A stretch of DNA of 64,000 bases. Origin: Mycobacterium malmoense (GTDB taxonomy: Bacteria; Actinomycetota; Actinomycetes; Mycobacteriales; Mycobacteriaceae). The translations under genes were made by a program, and so were the position numbers. Under the pieces are notes generated by a model. It made no database searches, had not been told where the DNA came from, and worked only from the letters and a program-made list of their open reading frames with translations. Every line of letters starts with the position of its first letter. Positions within the stretch are counted from its first letter, which is position 1. Location of the stretch: the NCBI RefSeq assembly GCF_019645855.1, contig NZ_CP080999.1:2356001-2420000 (forward strand), written 5' to 3'. Of this stretch, positions 8,440-16,810 are shown piece after piece.

Positions 8440-9056
8440 CAGCAAAATCCGTTGTCGTTTTGGACTATGGCTCGGGGAATTTGCGGTCGGCGCAGCGCGC
8501 GCTGCAGCGGGTCGGCGCGTCGGTCGAGGTGACCGCCGACGCGGGCGCCGCCGCGGCTGCCGGCGGGCTGGTGGTGCCCGGCGTCGGCGCGTTCGAGGCG
8601 TGCATGACGGGCCTGCGCAAGATCGCGGGGGAGCGGATCATCGCCGAACGGGTGGCCGCGGGACGCCCGGTGCTAGGCGTCTGTGTCGGCATGCAGATCC
8701 TGTTCGCCCGCGGCGTCGAATTCGGGGTGGAGACCAAAGGCTGCGGGCAGTGGCCGGGAGCCGTCACCCGGCTGGACGCCCCGGTGATCCCGCACATGGG
8801 CTGGAACGTCGTGAATTCCGGGCCGGGCAGCGCCCTGTTTAAAGGCCTGGACGCGGGCACGCGGTTCTACTTCGTGCACTCCTACGCCGCGCAGTCCTGG
8901 GAAGGTTCCCCGGAAGCGGTGCTGACGTGGGCTACCCATCGGGTACCGTTTCTGGCCGCGGTCGAGGACGGGCCGCTGGCCGCGACCCAATTCCACCCGG
9001 AAAAGAGCGGCGACGCCGGCGCCGTCGTGCTGAGCAACTGGGTTCAGGGACTGTGA
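8436..9056 (+). CDS. hisH: Imidazole glycerol phosphate synthase glutaminase subunit HisH
   Basis: Class I glutamine amidotransferase subunit that supplies ammonia to HisF. The 206-residue protein has DYGSGNLRSAQRAL at the N-terminus, the nucleophile elbow LGVCVGMQILF (Cys), IPHMGWN, and the catalytic His-Glu in ATQFHPEKSG. GTG 8436 overlaps the hisB stop (GTGA). Its partner hisF lies three genes downstream, separated by hisA and impA. An 82-nt gap follows. Confidence 0.95.
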   Translation: MTAKSVVVLDYGSGNLRSAQRALQRVGASVEVTADAGAAAAAGGLVVPGVGAFEACMTGLRKIAGERIIAERVAAGRPVLGVCVGMQILFARGVEFGVETKGCGQWPGAVTRLDAPVIPHMGWNVVNSGPGSALFKGLDAGTRFYFVHSYAAQSWEGSPEAVLTWATHRVPFLAAVEDGPLAATQFHPEKSGDAGAVVLSNWVQGL

Positions 9057-9141
9057 CGACTTCCGCGAAACTGTATTCCGCCACGCAAACGCCGAGAGGA
9101 CGCGTCGTTAGTTACAGTCTCGGCGACCAGGAGGAATTTTG

Positions 9142-9891
9142 TTGATACTGTTACCGGCCGTCGACGTGGTCGACGGACGCGCCGTGCGACTCGTGCAGGG
9201 CAAGGCCGGCAGCGAAACCGAATACGGCTCGGCCCTGGACGCCGCACTGGGCTGGCAGCGCGACGGGGCCGAATGGATCCACCTCGTCGACCTCGATGCC
9301 GCGTTCGGCCGCGGCTCCAACCGCGAACTGCTCGCCGAGGTGGTGGGCAAGCTCGACGTGCGTGTGGAGCTGTCCGGCGGGATCCGCGACGACGAGTCGC
9401 TGGCCGCGGCGCTGGGCACCGGTTGCGCCCGGGTCAACCTGGGCACCGCGGCGCTGGAGAATCCGCAGTGGTGCGCGAGGGCGATCGCCGAGCACGGCGA
9501 CAAGGTCGCCGTGGGGCTGGACGTCCAGATCGACCCGGGAAATCCAGGAGGCGAGCACCGGCTGCGCGGACGCGGCTGGGAAAGCGACGGCGGCGACCTG
9601 TGGGAAGTGTTGGAACGCCTTGACAGCCAGGGATGTTCGCGGTTTGTGGTCACCGATGTCACCAAGGACGGCACGCTGGGCGGCCCCAATCTCGACCTGC
9701 TGGCCAGCGTGGCCGACCGCACCGAAGCCCCGGTGATCGCCTCCGGCGGAGTGTCCAGCCTGGACGACCTGCGCGCCCTGGCCAACCTAGCGACCCTCAC
9801 CGGCCGCGGGGTCGAGGGCGTCATCGTGGGCAAGGCCCTCTACGCCGGCCGGTTCACCCTGCCGCAGGCCCTGGCCGCGGTGAGGGTGTAG
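9142..9891 (+). CDS. hisA: Phosphoribosyl isomerase HisA (PriA-type)
   Basis: Isomerises ProFAR to PRFAR; in mycobacteria the single enzyme (PriA) also serves as the TrpF isomerase of tryptophan synthesis. I see no separate trpF in the trp cluster of this window, which agrees. TIM-barrel aspartates are in PAVDVVDGRAV and VTDVTKDGTL. About 249 residues. Two TTG codons are possible starts: 9142 is preferred because the strong AGGAGGAA (9129-9136) is well spaced for it; 9139 is only 2 nt away. A short insertion (DPGNPG) follows LDVQI compared with M. tuberculosis. TACAGT at 9113-9118 might be an internal promoter. Confidence 0.93.
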   Translation: MILLPAVDVVDGRAVRLVQGKAGSETEYGSALDAALGWQRDGAEWIHLVDLDAAFGRGSNRELLAEVVGKLDVRVELSGGIRDDESLAAALGTGCARVNLGTAALENPQWCARAIAEHGDKVAVGLDVQIDPGNPGGEHRLRGRGWESDGGDLWEVLERLDSQGCSRFVVTDVTKDGTLGGPNLDLLASVADRTEAPVIASGGVSSLDDLRALANLATLTGRGVEGVIVGKALYAGRFTLPQALAAVRV

Positions 9892-9896
9892 GCGCG

Positions 9897-10709
9897 ATGG
9901 ACCTCAACGCGCTGGCCTCCCCCTTGGTTGACAAGGCATCGGCAATCCTCGATGCGGCCGTGCCGCAATTCCTGGCGGGCCACCGCGCCCGTTCGGCGGT
10001 TGCCAAGAAGGGCAACGACTTTGCCACCGAAGTCGATCTCGCGATCGAACGGCAGGTCGTCTCCGCGCTGGTCGCCACCACCGGAATCGGCGTGCACGGC
10101 GAGGAATTCGGCGGCATGGACGTCGACTCGCCGTGGGTATGGGTGTTGGACCCCGTCGATGGCACGTTCAACTACGCCGCCGGATCGCCGATGGCCGCGA
10201 TCCTGCTGGCCCTGCTGCACGACGGCGACCCGGTGGCGGGCCTCACCTGGTTGCCGTTCCTCGGCGAGCGCTACACCGCCGTCGCGGGGGGCCCGCTGAT
10301 CAGGAACGGTGAGCCGCGGCCGTCGCTCGGTGCCACGGAGCTGGCAGACAGCCTCGTCGCGGTCGGAACGTTCAACGTCGACTCGCGGGGCCGCTTCCCG
10401 GGACGCTACCGGCTCGCGGTGCTGGAGAACCTCAGCCGGGTGTCTTCACGGTTACGGATGCACGGCTCCACCGGAATCGACCTTGTCTACGTTGCCGATG
10501 GAATCCTCGGGGCCGCAATAACTTTCGGAGGTCACGTCTGGGACCACGCCGCCGGGGTCGCGCAGGTGCGCTCCGCGGGTGGCATCGTCACCGACCTGGC
10601 CGGTGAACCCTGGACCCCGGCGTCGCGGTCGGTGCTGGCCGCGGCGCCCGACGCGCACGGCGAGATCCTCAAGATCCTGCGGGCCGTCGGCGAACCGGAG
10701 GACTACTGA
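9897..10709 (+). CDS. impA: Inositol-monophosphatase family phosphatase
   Basis: A 270-residue Mg-dependent phosphatase of the inositol monophosphatase fold. Motifs: KKGNDFATEVDLAIE (about residue 38), EEFGG, the metal-binding WVLDPVDGTFNYAAG (about 83-97) and the C-terminal WDHAAGVAQVRSAGG. It lies 5 nt after hisA and 1 nt before hisF, so it is co-transcribed with the his genes, as Rv1604 is in M. tuberculosis. Position suggests histidinol-phosphate phosphatase activity, but established work assigns that step in mycobacteria to another IMPase homologue (HisN), so the substrate is open. Confidence 0.88.
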   Translation: MDLNALASPLVDKASAILDAAVPQFLAGHRARSAVAKKGNDFATEVDLAIERQVVSALVATTGIGVHGEEFGGMDVDSPWVWVLDPVDGTFNYAAGSPMAAILLALLHDGDPVAGLTWLPFLGERYTAVAGGPLIRNGEPRPSLGATELADSLVAVGTFNVDSRGRFPGRYRLAVLENLSRVSSRLRMHGSTGIDLVYVADGILGAAITFGGHVWDHAAGVAQVRSAGGIVTDLAGEPWTPASRSVLAAAPDAHGEILKILRAVGEPEDY

Positions 10710-10710
10710 G

Positions 10711-11496
10711 ATGTACTCAGGCACCGGCCTTGCCGTGCGCGTGATCCCGTGCCTAGACGTCGACGCCGGGCGGGTGGTCAAGGGGGTCAATTTCGAAAAC
10801 CTCCGGGACGCGGGTGATCCGGTGGAGCTGGCGGCGGCCTATGACGCCGAAGGCGCCGACGAGCTGACCTTCCTGGACGTGACCGCGTCGTCGTCGGGTA
10901 GGGCGACCATGCTGGAGGTGGTGCGCCGCACCGCCGAGCAGGTGTTCATCCCGCTGACGGTCGGCGGCGGGGTGCGCACGGTGGCCGACGTCGACACATT
11001 GCTGCGCGCGGGCGCCGACAAGGTTGCGGTCAACACCGCTGCCATCGCCCGGCCCGACCTATTGGCCGAAATGGCAACCCAATTCGGCTCCCAGTGCATC
11101 GTGTTATCCGTCGACGCCCGTACGGTGCCCGACGGGCCTAAGCCGACACCGTCCGGCTGGGAGGTCACCACCCACGGCGGCCGGCGGGGCACCGGCATCG
11201 ACGCCGTCGACTGGGCAGCCCGCGGCGCCGAGCTCGGGGTGGGGGAGATCCTGCTGAACTCGATGGACGCCGACGGCACCAAGGCCGGGTTCGACCTGGC
11301 GATGCTGCGCGCGGTCCGCGCGGCGGTCACGGTGCCGGTGATCGCCAGCGGCGGCGCCGGCGCGGTGGAACACTTCGCGCCCGCGGTCGCGGCCGGCGCC
11401 GATGCGGTGTTGGCGGCCAGCGTCTTTCACTTCCGCGAGCTGACGATCGGTCAGGTGAAGGCCGCCATGGCCAAAGCGGGGGTCGCCGTGCGATGA
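10711..11496 (+). CDS. hisF: Imidazole glycerol phosphate synthase cyclase subunit HisF
   Basis: TIM-barrel cyclase that joins PRFAR with ammonia from HisH to give imidazole glycerol phosphate and AICAR. The 261-residue protein has the two catalytic aspartates in RVIPCLDVDAGRVVKG and ILLNSMDADGTK, the phosphate-binding TVGGGVRTV and VIASGGAGAVEHF loops, and the DEL(T)FLDVTAS strand. ATG 10711 lies 1 nt after the impA stop; its own stop overlaps hisI by ATGA. Confidence 0.95.
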   Translation: MYSGTGLAVRVIPCLDVDAGRVVKGVNFENLRDAGDPVELAAAYDAEGADELTFLDVTASSSGRATMLEVVRRTAEQVFIPLTVGGGVRTVADVDTLLRAGADKVAVNTAAIARPDLLAEMATQFGSQCIVLSVDARTVPDGPKPTPSGWEVTTHGGRRGTGIDAVDWAARGAELGVGEILLNSMDADGTKAGFDLAMLRAVRAAVTVPVIASGGAGAVEHFAPAVAAGADAVLAASVFHFRELTIGQVKAAMAKAGVAVR

Positions 11497-11840
11497 CGCT
11501 TGACCCGAAGATCGCCGCGCGGCTGAAGCGCAACGCCGACGGGCTGTTCACCGCCGTCGTGCAGGAGCGCGGCAGCGGCGACGTGCTCATGGTCGCCTGG
11601 ATGGACGACGAGGCGCTGGCCCGCACCCTGGAAACCCGTGAGGCCACCTACTATTCGCGATCCCGCGCGCAACAGTGGGTCAAGGGCGCGACGTCCGGCC
11701 ACACCCAGCGCGTCCATTCGGTGCGACTGGACTGCGACGGGGACGCCGTGTTGCTGACGGTCGATCAGGTCGGCGGCGCCTGCCACACCGGCGACCACAG
11801 CTGTTTCGACGCCGACGTGCTGCTGGAACCGGAAGCCTAA
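11493..11840 (+). CDS. hisI: Phosphoribosyl-AMP cyclohydrolase HisI
   Basis: Opens the purine ring of phosphoribosyl-AMP, the third step of histidine synthesis. The 115-residue protein is cyclohydrolase only; the HisE pyrophosphohydrolase domain is not fused, as usual in actinobacteria. Zinc ligands lie in the C-terminal RLDCDGDAVLLTVDQVGGAC-HTGDHSCF region, and YSRSRAQQWVKGATSGH is the family block. Last gene of the operon; its stop TAA shares bases with the convergent kinase stop (CTAA at 11837-11840). Confidence 0.95.
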   Translation: MTLDPKIAARLKRNADGLFTAVVQERGSGDVLMVAWMDDEALARTLETREATYYSRSRAQQWVKGATSGHTQRVHSVRLDCDGDAVLLTVDQVGGACHTGDHSCFDADVLLEPEA

Positions 11841-13411
11841 CCGGGGGCGACGTCCAGCCCGTTGGCCGCGGCTATCGCCGCGCGCGCCCATTCGTGGCGG
11901 GAGACGGCCGGCTGGATTCGGTCGCGGCGAATGATCTCCAGATCTATGACTTTTCCGGTGATCACGGCGTTGGGCACCCGGAAGGAGAATGCCGGCTCGT
12001 CGGTGGCGACGGCCAGGATGGCGTCGGTGTCGGTGAAGTTGTTGGCGCGCATGGTGTCCTCGGCCCACCTGAACGGCTTGAGGCCCCCGAAGTTCTCGAC
12101 GTACACCACCCACAGCCGGGTGCCGCGCCCGTTGTAGAGCTTGGTGAGTGCCCTGTCCACCGCGGCGTGCTCGAGCGGAGTTAGCACACCCGATTGATCG
12201 GTGATTTGGCTCGACAGCGTGATCGCCGGCGGTGCAACGGCATTCCCGGACGGCGGAACGGCATTGCCGGGCGGCGGCGCCGCTGGCGGCGACGGGGGCG
12301 CCGCTGGCGCCGACGAGGCGCCGTTTTGGTTGTTGGCGCGGGCGCCGAGCATGCGGACGCCGGCATAGGCTCCCACCGCGATCAGCGCGACGGCGACGAG
12401 CGCCGCGATCACCGTCGCCGGAACTCGCCGGCCGCCGCGCGCTTTTGGCGAGGTTGGAGATGCGCCGTCGGGGGCCGCGATCACTTCCGTGGGTGCCGGA
12501 ATGACTTCTGTGGGTCCCGCCGCCACCTCGGCCGCGGCCGTGTCGAGCTGGCTACCGAGCGCGGCCGCGAAATCCGCGCACGTCGGGTACCGGTCGTCTG
12601 GTTTCTTGGCGAGAGCCTTGGCGATGGCGCCGTCGAGGTCGGCCAGTTCGGGCCGGTGCTCGCTGAGATGCGGTGGTGGTGTGGACAAATGCTGGGTGAT
12701 CACCACCGCCGGGTTGGAATGGTGAAACGGGGCCGACCCGGTCAACAAGTTGAAGGCGGTGCAGCCGAGCGCATATTCGTCGGCTCGCCCATCCAGGTCC
12801 GAACCCTGCAGCTGTTCGGGCGCGCAGTACGCGGTGGTGCCCACCAGCATGTTGGTCGCGGTCAGGCCGCTGATGTCGCCCAGTTCGCGCGCGATGCCGA
12901 AATCGGCGAGCAGGACCCGTCGTCGGGAATCCGCGTCGGTCAGCAGGATGTTGGCCGGTTTGACGTCGCGATGCAGCAGTCCGCGCGAGTGGGCGTAATC
13001 GAGCGCGTCGGCGACGGCCGAAATGACCTCGACGACATCGCTTTTCGGCATCCCCGACGGATACCGGGTGCGCAGCAGTTTCGCCGCGTCGGTTCCCTCC
13101 ACGTGGTCCATCGAGATCCACAGTTGGCCTTCGTATTCACCGCGGTCGTGGATGCCGACGATGTGCTCGTGGTACAGGCCCGCGGCCAGGTCGGCCTCCC
13201 TGTTGAAGCGCTGACGAAATTCGTCGTCGGCGGTGAGCGCGCGGGGCAGAATTTTGAGGGCGTCGCGGCGAGGCAACCGCGGGTGCTGCGCCAGGTACAC
13301 CTGGCCCATGCCACCGGTCCCCAGTCGCCGAATGATCGTGTATCCGGCGAACGCCTGTCCCTCTCGCAGGCCTTCTCTGCGGTCTTCGGCGCGCGCATCG
13401 CTTTGCGGCAT
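11837..13411 (-). CDS. Receptor-like Ser/Thr protein kinase with extracellular TPM-like domain
   Basis: A 524-residue membrane kinase. Kinase domain about residues 22-290: glycine loop LGTGGMGQVYLA (30-41), lysine K53 in ALKILP, HRDVKPAN (H147-D149), DFG at 170-172 and APEQL near 198. A low-complexity TEVIPAPTEV linker leads to one membrane segment (about 331-353), a Pro/Ala-rich stalk (366-397), then an outer domain of about 120 residues starting ITDQSGVLTPLEHAAV. That domain resembles TPM (DUF477) folds: helix, LWVVYVEN strand, TDAILAVATDE strand. The gene lies between hisI and chaA, a position where M. tuberculosis has no gene. It is paralogous to the kinase at 53.6 kb in the catalytic half only. 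Substrates unknown. Confidence 0.88.
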   Translation of the reverse strand: MPQSDARAEDRREGLREGQAFAGYTIIRRLGTGGMGQVYLAQHPRLPRRDALKILPRALTADDEFRQRFNREADLAAGLYHEHIVGIHDRGEYEGQLWISMDHVEGTDAAKLLRTRYPSGMPKSDVVEVISAVADALDYAHSRGLLHRDVKPANILLTDADSRRRVLLADFGIARELGDISGLTATNMLVGTTAYCAPEQLQGSDLDGRADEYALGCTAFNLLTGSAPFHHSNPAVVITQHLSTPPPHLSEHRPELADLDGAIAKALAKKPDDRYPTCADFAAALGSQLDTAAAEVAAGPTEVIPAPTEVIAAPDGASPTSPKARGGRRVPATVIAALVAVALIAVGAYAGVRMLGARANNQNGASSAPAAPPSPPAAPPPGNAVPPSGNAVAPPAITLSSQITDQSGVLTPLEHAAVDRALTKLYNGRGTRLWVVYVENFGGLKPFRWAEDTMRANNFTDTDAILAVATDEPAFSFRVPNAVITGKVIDLEIIRRDRIQPAVSRHEWARAAIAAANGLDVAPG

Positions 13412-13512
13412 GTGAGCATGCTACTGAGGCTGTCACCGCGGCAACCGGGTTATCGCCGAGAGCGGGGCGCTGACCGCCCGCTAGCGGGTGCCTTCGATGA
13501 GAATGGCTGGCG

Positions 13513-14607
13513 ATGGTGAAACGGGTGTCCTGGACAGTGGTGGTGCCGCTGCTTGCCGTCGTCGCACTGACGGCCACCTGGGGAGAGCAGCTCGGGCCGG
13601 TACTGGTCGCGCTCGAGGCGGCGCTGCTCGTCGGTGCGGCGCTGGCAGCGGTCCAGCACGCGGAGGTGGTGGCGCACCGCGTCGGCGAGCCGTTCGGGTC
13701 GCTGGTGCTCGCGGGTGCGGTGACGGTCATCGAGGTAGCCCTCATCGTCGAGCTGATGGCGTCCGGCGGCGACGAGGCGGCGACCCTGGCCAGGGACACC
13801 GCCTTCGCCGCGATGATGATCACCACCAACGGGATCGCCGGGTTGTCGCTGCTGCTGGGCTCCCGGCGCTACGGCGTGACCTTGTTCAACGCCGAGGGCA
13901 GCGGAGCCGCGCTGGCCACGCTCACGACTCTGGCGACGCTGAGCCTGGCGCTGCCCGCGTTCACCACCAGCCATCAGGGCAAGGAGTTCTCACCCGGGCA
14001 GCTCACCTTCGCCGCGGTCGCCTCGCTGTTGCTGTACCTGCTGTTCGTCTTCACCCAGACCGTGCGGCATCGCGACTTTTTCCTGCCCGTCGCGCAGAAG
14101 GGCCAAAAATGGCCGTTCGACGAGGACGAAAGCCATGCCGATCCGCCGAGCACCCGGTCGGCGCTGACCAGCCTCGTGCTGCTGCTGGTCGCCCTCGTTG
14201 CGGTGGTGGGTCTGGCCGAACAGGAATCGCCGGCGGTCGAGCATTTGGTGACGGCAGCCGGATTCCCGCAGTCGTTCGTCGGCGTGGTGATCGCCACGAT
14301 GGTGCTGCTGCCGGAGACACTCGCGGCGGTGCGCGCGGCGCGGCGGGGCCGCATCCAGACCAGCCTGAACCTGGCCTACGGGTCGGCGATGGCCAGCATC
14401 GGTCTGACTATCCCGGCCATCGCGGCCGCGAGCATATGGCTGAACGGGCCGCTGGTGCTCGGCCTCGGCGCCACCCAATTGGTGCTGCTTGCGGTGACCG
14501 TGGTGATCAGTGTGCTGACCGTGGTGCCCGGGCGGGCTACGCGACTGCAGGGCGAGGTGCACCTGGTGCTGCTGGCCGCCTATGTGTTCCTCGCGATCGT
14601 CCCCTGA
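13513..14607 (+). CDS. chaA: Calcium/proton-type cation antiporter ChaA
   Basis: A 364-residue integral membrane protein of the Ca/cation antiporter superfamily, with about eleven hydrophobic segments in two halves. Each half carries an acidic-motif helix: GAVTVIEVALIVELMA (about residues 75-90) and VVIATMVLLPETLAAVRAA (about 257-275). The halves are separated by a charged cytosolic loop (about 195-215; QKWPFDEDESHAD). It is expected to export Ca2+ or Na+/K+ in exchange for protons. It matches Rv1607 in position. It is divergent from the kinase and ends before a long hairpin. Confidence 0.88.
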   Translation: MVKRVSWTVVVPLLAVVALTATWGEQLGPVLVALEAALLVGAALAAVQHAEVVAHRVGEPFGSLVLAGAVTVIEVALIVELMASGGDEAATLARDTAFAAMMITTNGIAGLSLLLGSRRYGVTLFNAEGSGAALATLTTLATLSLALPAFTTSHQGKEFSPGQLTFAAVASLLLYLLFVFTQTVRHRDFFLPVAQKGQKWPFDEDESHADPPSTRSALTSLVLLLVALVAVVGLAEQESPAVEHLVTAAGFPQSFVGVVIATMVLLPETLAAVRAARRGRIQTSLNLAYGSAMASIGLTIPAIAAASIWLNGPLVLGLGATQLVLLAVTVVISVLTVVPGRATRLQGEVHLVLLAAYVFLAIVP

Positions 14608-14615
14608 CGGGCGTG

Positions 14616-14674
14616 GCGAGCAGACGGAGAATCGCCTATTTCGTGCGAAAATAGGCGATTCTGCGTCTGCTCGC
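14616..14674. terminator. Long hairpin between convergent chaA and bcpB
   Basis: Arms 14616-14641 and 14649-14674 (26 nt each, one mismatch) flank a 7-nt loop. The stem begins GCGAGCAGACG and ends with an A/T-rich top (CCTATTT/AAATAGG). It fills the gap between two converging genes, so it could stop transcription in both directions. There is no U-tract, which is common for actinobacterial terminators. Confidence 0.65.
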
Positions 14675-14687
14675 GAGGGAGCGGGAG

Positions 14688-15152
14688 CTAGGCCGACGGC
14701 CGGGCCCGCAGTGTCTCCAACGCCTTGTCGGCATGGGTGTCCATGTTGAATTCGCTGGAGATCACGTCCAGCACCCTGCGGTCGGTGTCGATGACAAAAG
14801 TCGTGCGTTTGACCGGCGCCAGTTTGCCGAGCAGACCGCGCTTGACACCGAACTGTGAGGCGACCGTGCCCTCGGTGTCGGACAGCAGCGGGTAGTCAAA
14901 CTTCTGGATGTCGGCGAACTTGGCCTGCTTGTGCACGGAATCGGCGCTGATGCCCACCCGGTTGGCCCCGACCGCGGCGAATTCCGACGCCAGGTCGCGG
15001 AAGTGACAGGCTTCCTTGGTGCAGCCGGGCGTCATCGCCGCGGGGTAAAAGAACAGGACCACGGGCCCGTCGGCAAGCAGGTCACTGAGCTTACGAGTCG
15101 TTCCCTTCTGGTCGGGAAGTTCGAAGTCGGCCACGGTGTCACCAGTTTTCAT
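14688..15152 (-). CDS. bcpB: Thiol peroxidase BcpB (peroxiredoxin)
   Basis: A 154-residue atypical peroxiredoxin of the BCP/PrxQ group, which reduces hydroperoxides with thioredoxin. Motifs: GDTVADFELPDQKGTTRKL at the N-terminus, the peroxidatic site FYPAAMTPGCTKEACHFRDL with both peroxidatic and nearby resolving Cys (CTKEAC), and the GISADSVHKQAKFA segment. The ATG at 15152 gives the same length as M. tuberculosis Rv1608c. It is divergent from trpE with a 125-nt spacer. Confidence 0.92.
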   Translation of the reverse strand: MKTGDTVADFELPDQKGTTRKLSDLLADGPVVLFFYPAAMTPGCTKEACHFRDLASEFAAVGANRVGISADSVHKQAKFADIQKFDYPLLSDTEGTVASQFGVKRGLLGKLAPVKRTTFVIDTDRRVLDVISSEFNMDTHADKALETLRARPSA

Positions 15153-15277
15153 GGCCGTCAGGCTACGCCTCGCCTGGTCAGCTGCCGCGGGCGTAACGCC
15201 ACGGCGAATCTCGACCCAGAAAAGCGCAGCCACGTTACGCTCGCGGGCCGCCGGACCCCGTCTGGGAAGATGGTTCG

Positions 15278-16810
15278 GTGCACGATCACCTGGCCGCCAC
15301 CACCTCACGGGAGGACTTCTGTGTGCTTGCGGCGGAACACCGCGTGGTTCCGGTGACCCGCAAGGTCTTAGCCGACAGCGAGACGCCGCTGTCGGCCTAC
15401 CGCAAACTCGCCGCCAACCGCCCGGGCACGTTTCTGCTGGAATCCGCCGAGAACGGCCGGTCCTGGTCGCGGTGGTCGTTCATCGGGGCGGGGGCGCCGT
15501 CGGCGCTGACCGTGCGCGACGGCGACGCGGTGTGGCTCGGCGCCGTGCCGCAGGACGCGCCCACCGGCGGCGACCCGCTGCAGGCCCTGCGGGCCACCCT
15601 GGAGCTGCTGGCCACCGCGGCGCTGCCCGGGCTTCCGCCGCTGTCGGGCGGCATGGTCGGGTTCTTCGCCTATGACCTGGTGCGGCGCCTCGAGCGCCTG
15701 CCCGAGCTGGCGGTCGACGACCTCCACCTGCCGGACATGTTGCTGCTGCTGGCCACCGACCTGGCGGCGGTCGACCACCACGAGGGCACCATCACGCTGA
15801 TCGCCAACGCCGTGAACTGGAACGGCACCGACGAACGCGTCGACGAGGCCTACGACGACGCGGTCGCCCGGCTGGACGTGATGACCGCGGCGCTGGGCCA
15901 GCCGCTGTCGTCGACGGTGGCCACGTTCAGCAGGCCCGAGCCCCGACACCGGGCGCAGCGCACCGTCGAGGAATACGGCAAGATCGTCGACTACCTCGTC
16001 GACCAGATCGCGGCCGGCGAAGCCTTCCAGGTGGTGCCCTCGCAGCGCTTCGAGATGGACACCAACGTCGATCCCATCGACGTGTACCGGATGCTGCGGG
16101 CAACCAACCCCAGCCCCTACATGTATCTGCTGCACGTGCCGAATAGTGCTGGGGCGACGGACTTTTCGGTCGTCGGGTCCAGTCCGGAGGCGCTGGTCAC
16201 CGTCGCCGACGGCCGGGCCACGACGCACCCGATCGCCGGAACCCGGTGGCGCGGGCAGACCGACGAAGAAGACCAGCTGCTGGAGAAAGAACTGCTCGCC
16301 GACGACAAGGAACGCGCCGAACACCTGATGCTGGTCGACCTCGGCCGCAACGACCTCGGCCGGGTCTGCACGCCGGGCACCGTGCGGGTCGAGGATTACA
16401 GCCACATCGAACGCTATAGCCACGTCATGCACCTGGTGTCGACGGTGACCGGGATGCTCGGCGGGGGCCGCACGGCCCTGGACGCGGTGACGGCGTGCTT
16501 CCCGGCCGGCACACTCTCGGGCGCACCCAAGGTGCGGGCCATGGAGTTGATCGAAGAGGTGGAAAAGACGCGCCGCGGACTCTACGGCGGCGTGGTCGGT
16601 TACCTCGACTTCGCCGGCAACGCCGACTTCGCGATCGCCATCCGCACCGCGCTGATGCGCGACGGCACCGCCTACGTCCAGGCCGGTGGCGGCGTGGTGG
16701 CCGACTCCAACGGCCCCTACGAGTACACCGAGGCCACCAACAAGGCGCGGGCGGTGCTCAATGCGATCGCCGCCGCCGAGACGCTGACCGCCCCGGACCG
16801 CGATGGGTGA
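15278..16810 (+). CDS. trpE: Anthranilate synthase component I TrpE
   Basis: Converts chorismate to anthranilate with ammonia from a TrpG subunit, which is not in this window. The 510-residue protein has the tryptophan feedback site LLESAENGRSWSRWSFIG near residue 50 and the catalytic blocks PIAGTRWRGQTDEED, LMLVDLGRNDLGRV, and PAGTLSGAPKVRAMELIEEV. GTG 15278 is 6 nt after GAAGAT (15266-15271), again compatible with a leaderless message; I see no leader peptide or attenuator in the 125-nt upstream gap. Feedback inhibition by Trp is expected. Confidence 0.95.
   Translation: MHDHLAATTSREDFCVLAAEHRVVPVTRKVLADSETPLSAYRKLAANRPGTFLLESAENGRSWSRWSFIGAGAPSALTVRDGDAVWLGAVPQDAPTGGDPLQALRATLELLATAALPGLPPLSGGMVGFFAYDLVRRLERLPELAVDDLHLPDMLLLLATDLAAVDHHEGTITLIANAVNWNGTDERVDEAYDDAVARLDVMTAALGQPLSSTVATFSRPEPRHRAQRTVEEYGKIVDYLVDQIAAGEAFQVVPSQRFEMDTNVDPIDVYRMLRATNPSPYMYLLHVPNSAGATDFSVVGSSPEALVTVADGRATTHPIAGTRWRGQTDEEDQLLEKELLADDKERAEHLMLVDLGRNDLGRVCTPGTVRVEDYSHIERYSHVMHLVSTVTGMLGGGRTALDAVTACFPAGTLSGAPKVRAMELIEEVEKTRRGLYGGVVGYLDFAGNADFAIAIRTALMRDGTAYVQAGGGVVADSNGPYEYTEATNKARAVLNAIAAAETLTAPDRDG

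Noticed and set aside
12194..13519. Long plus-strand frame opposite the TPM kinase (441 codons)
   Set aside because: Arg/Gly-rich shadow of the kinase gene, with no recognisable domain.
15153..15277. Trp attenuator or T-box upstream of trpE
   Set aside because: No leader ORF with Trp codons, no T-box specifier structure, and a probable leaderless start.
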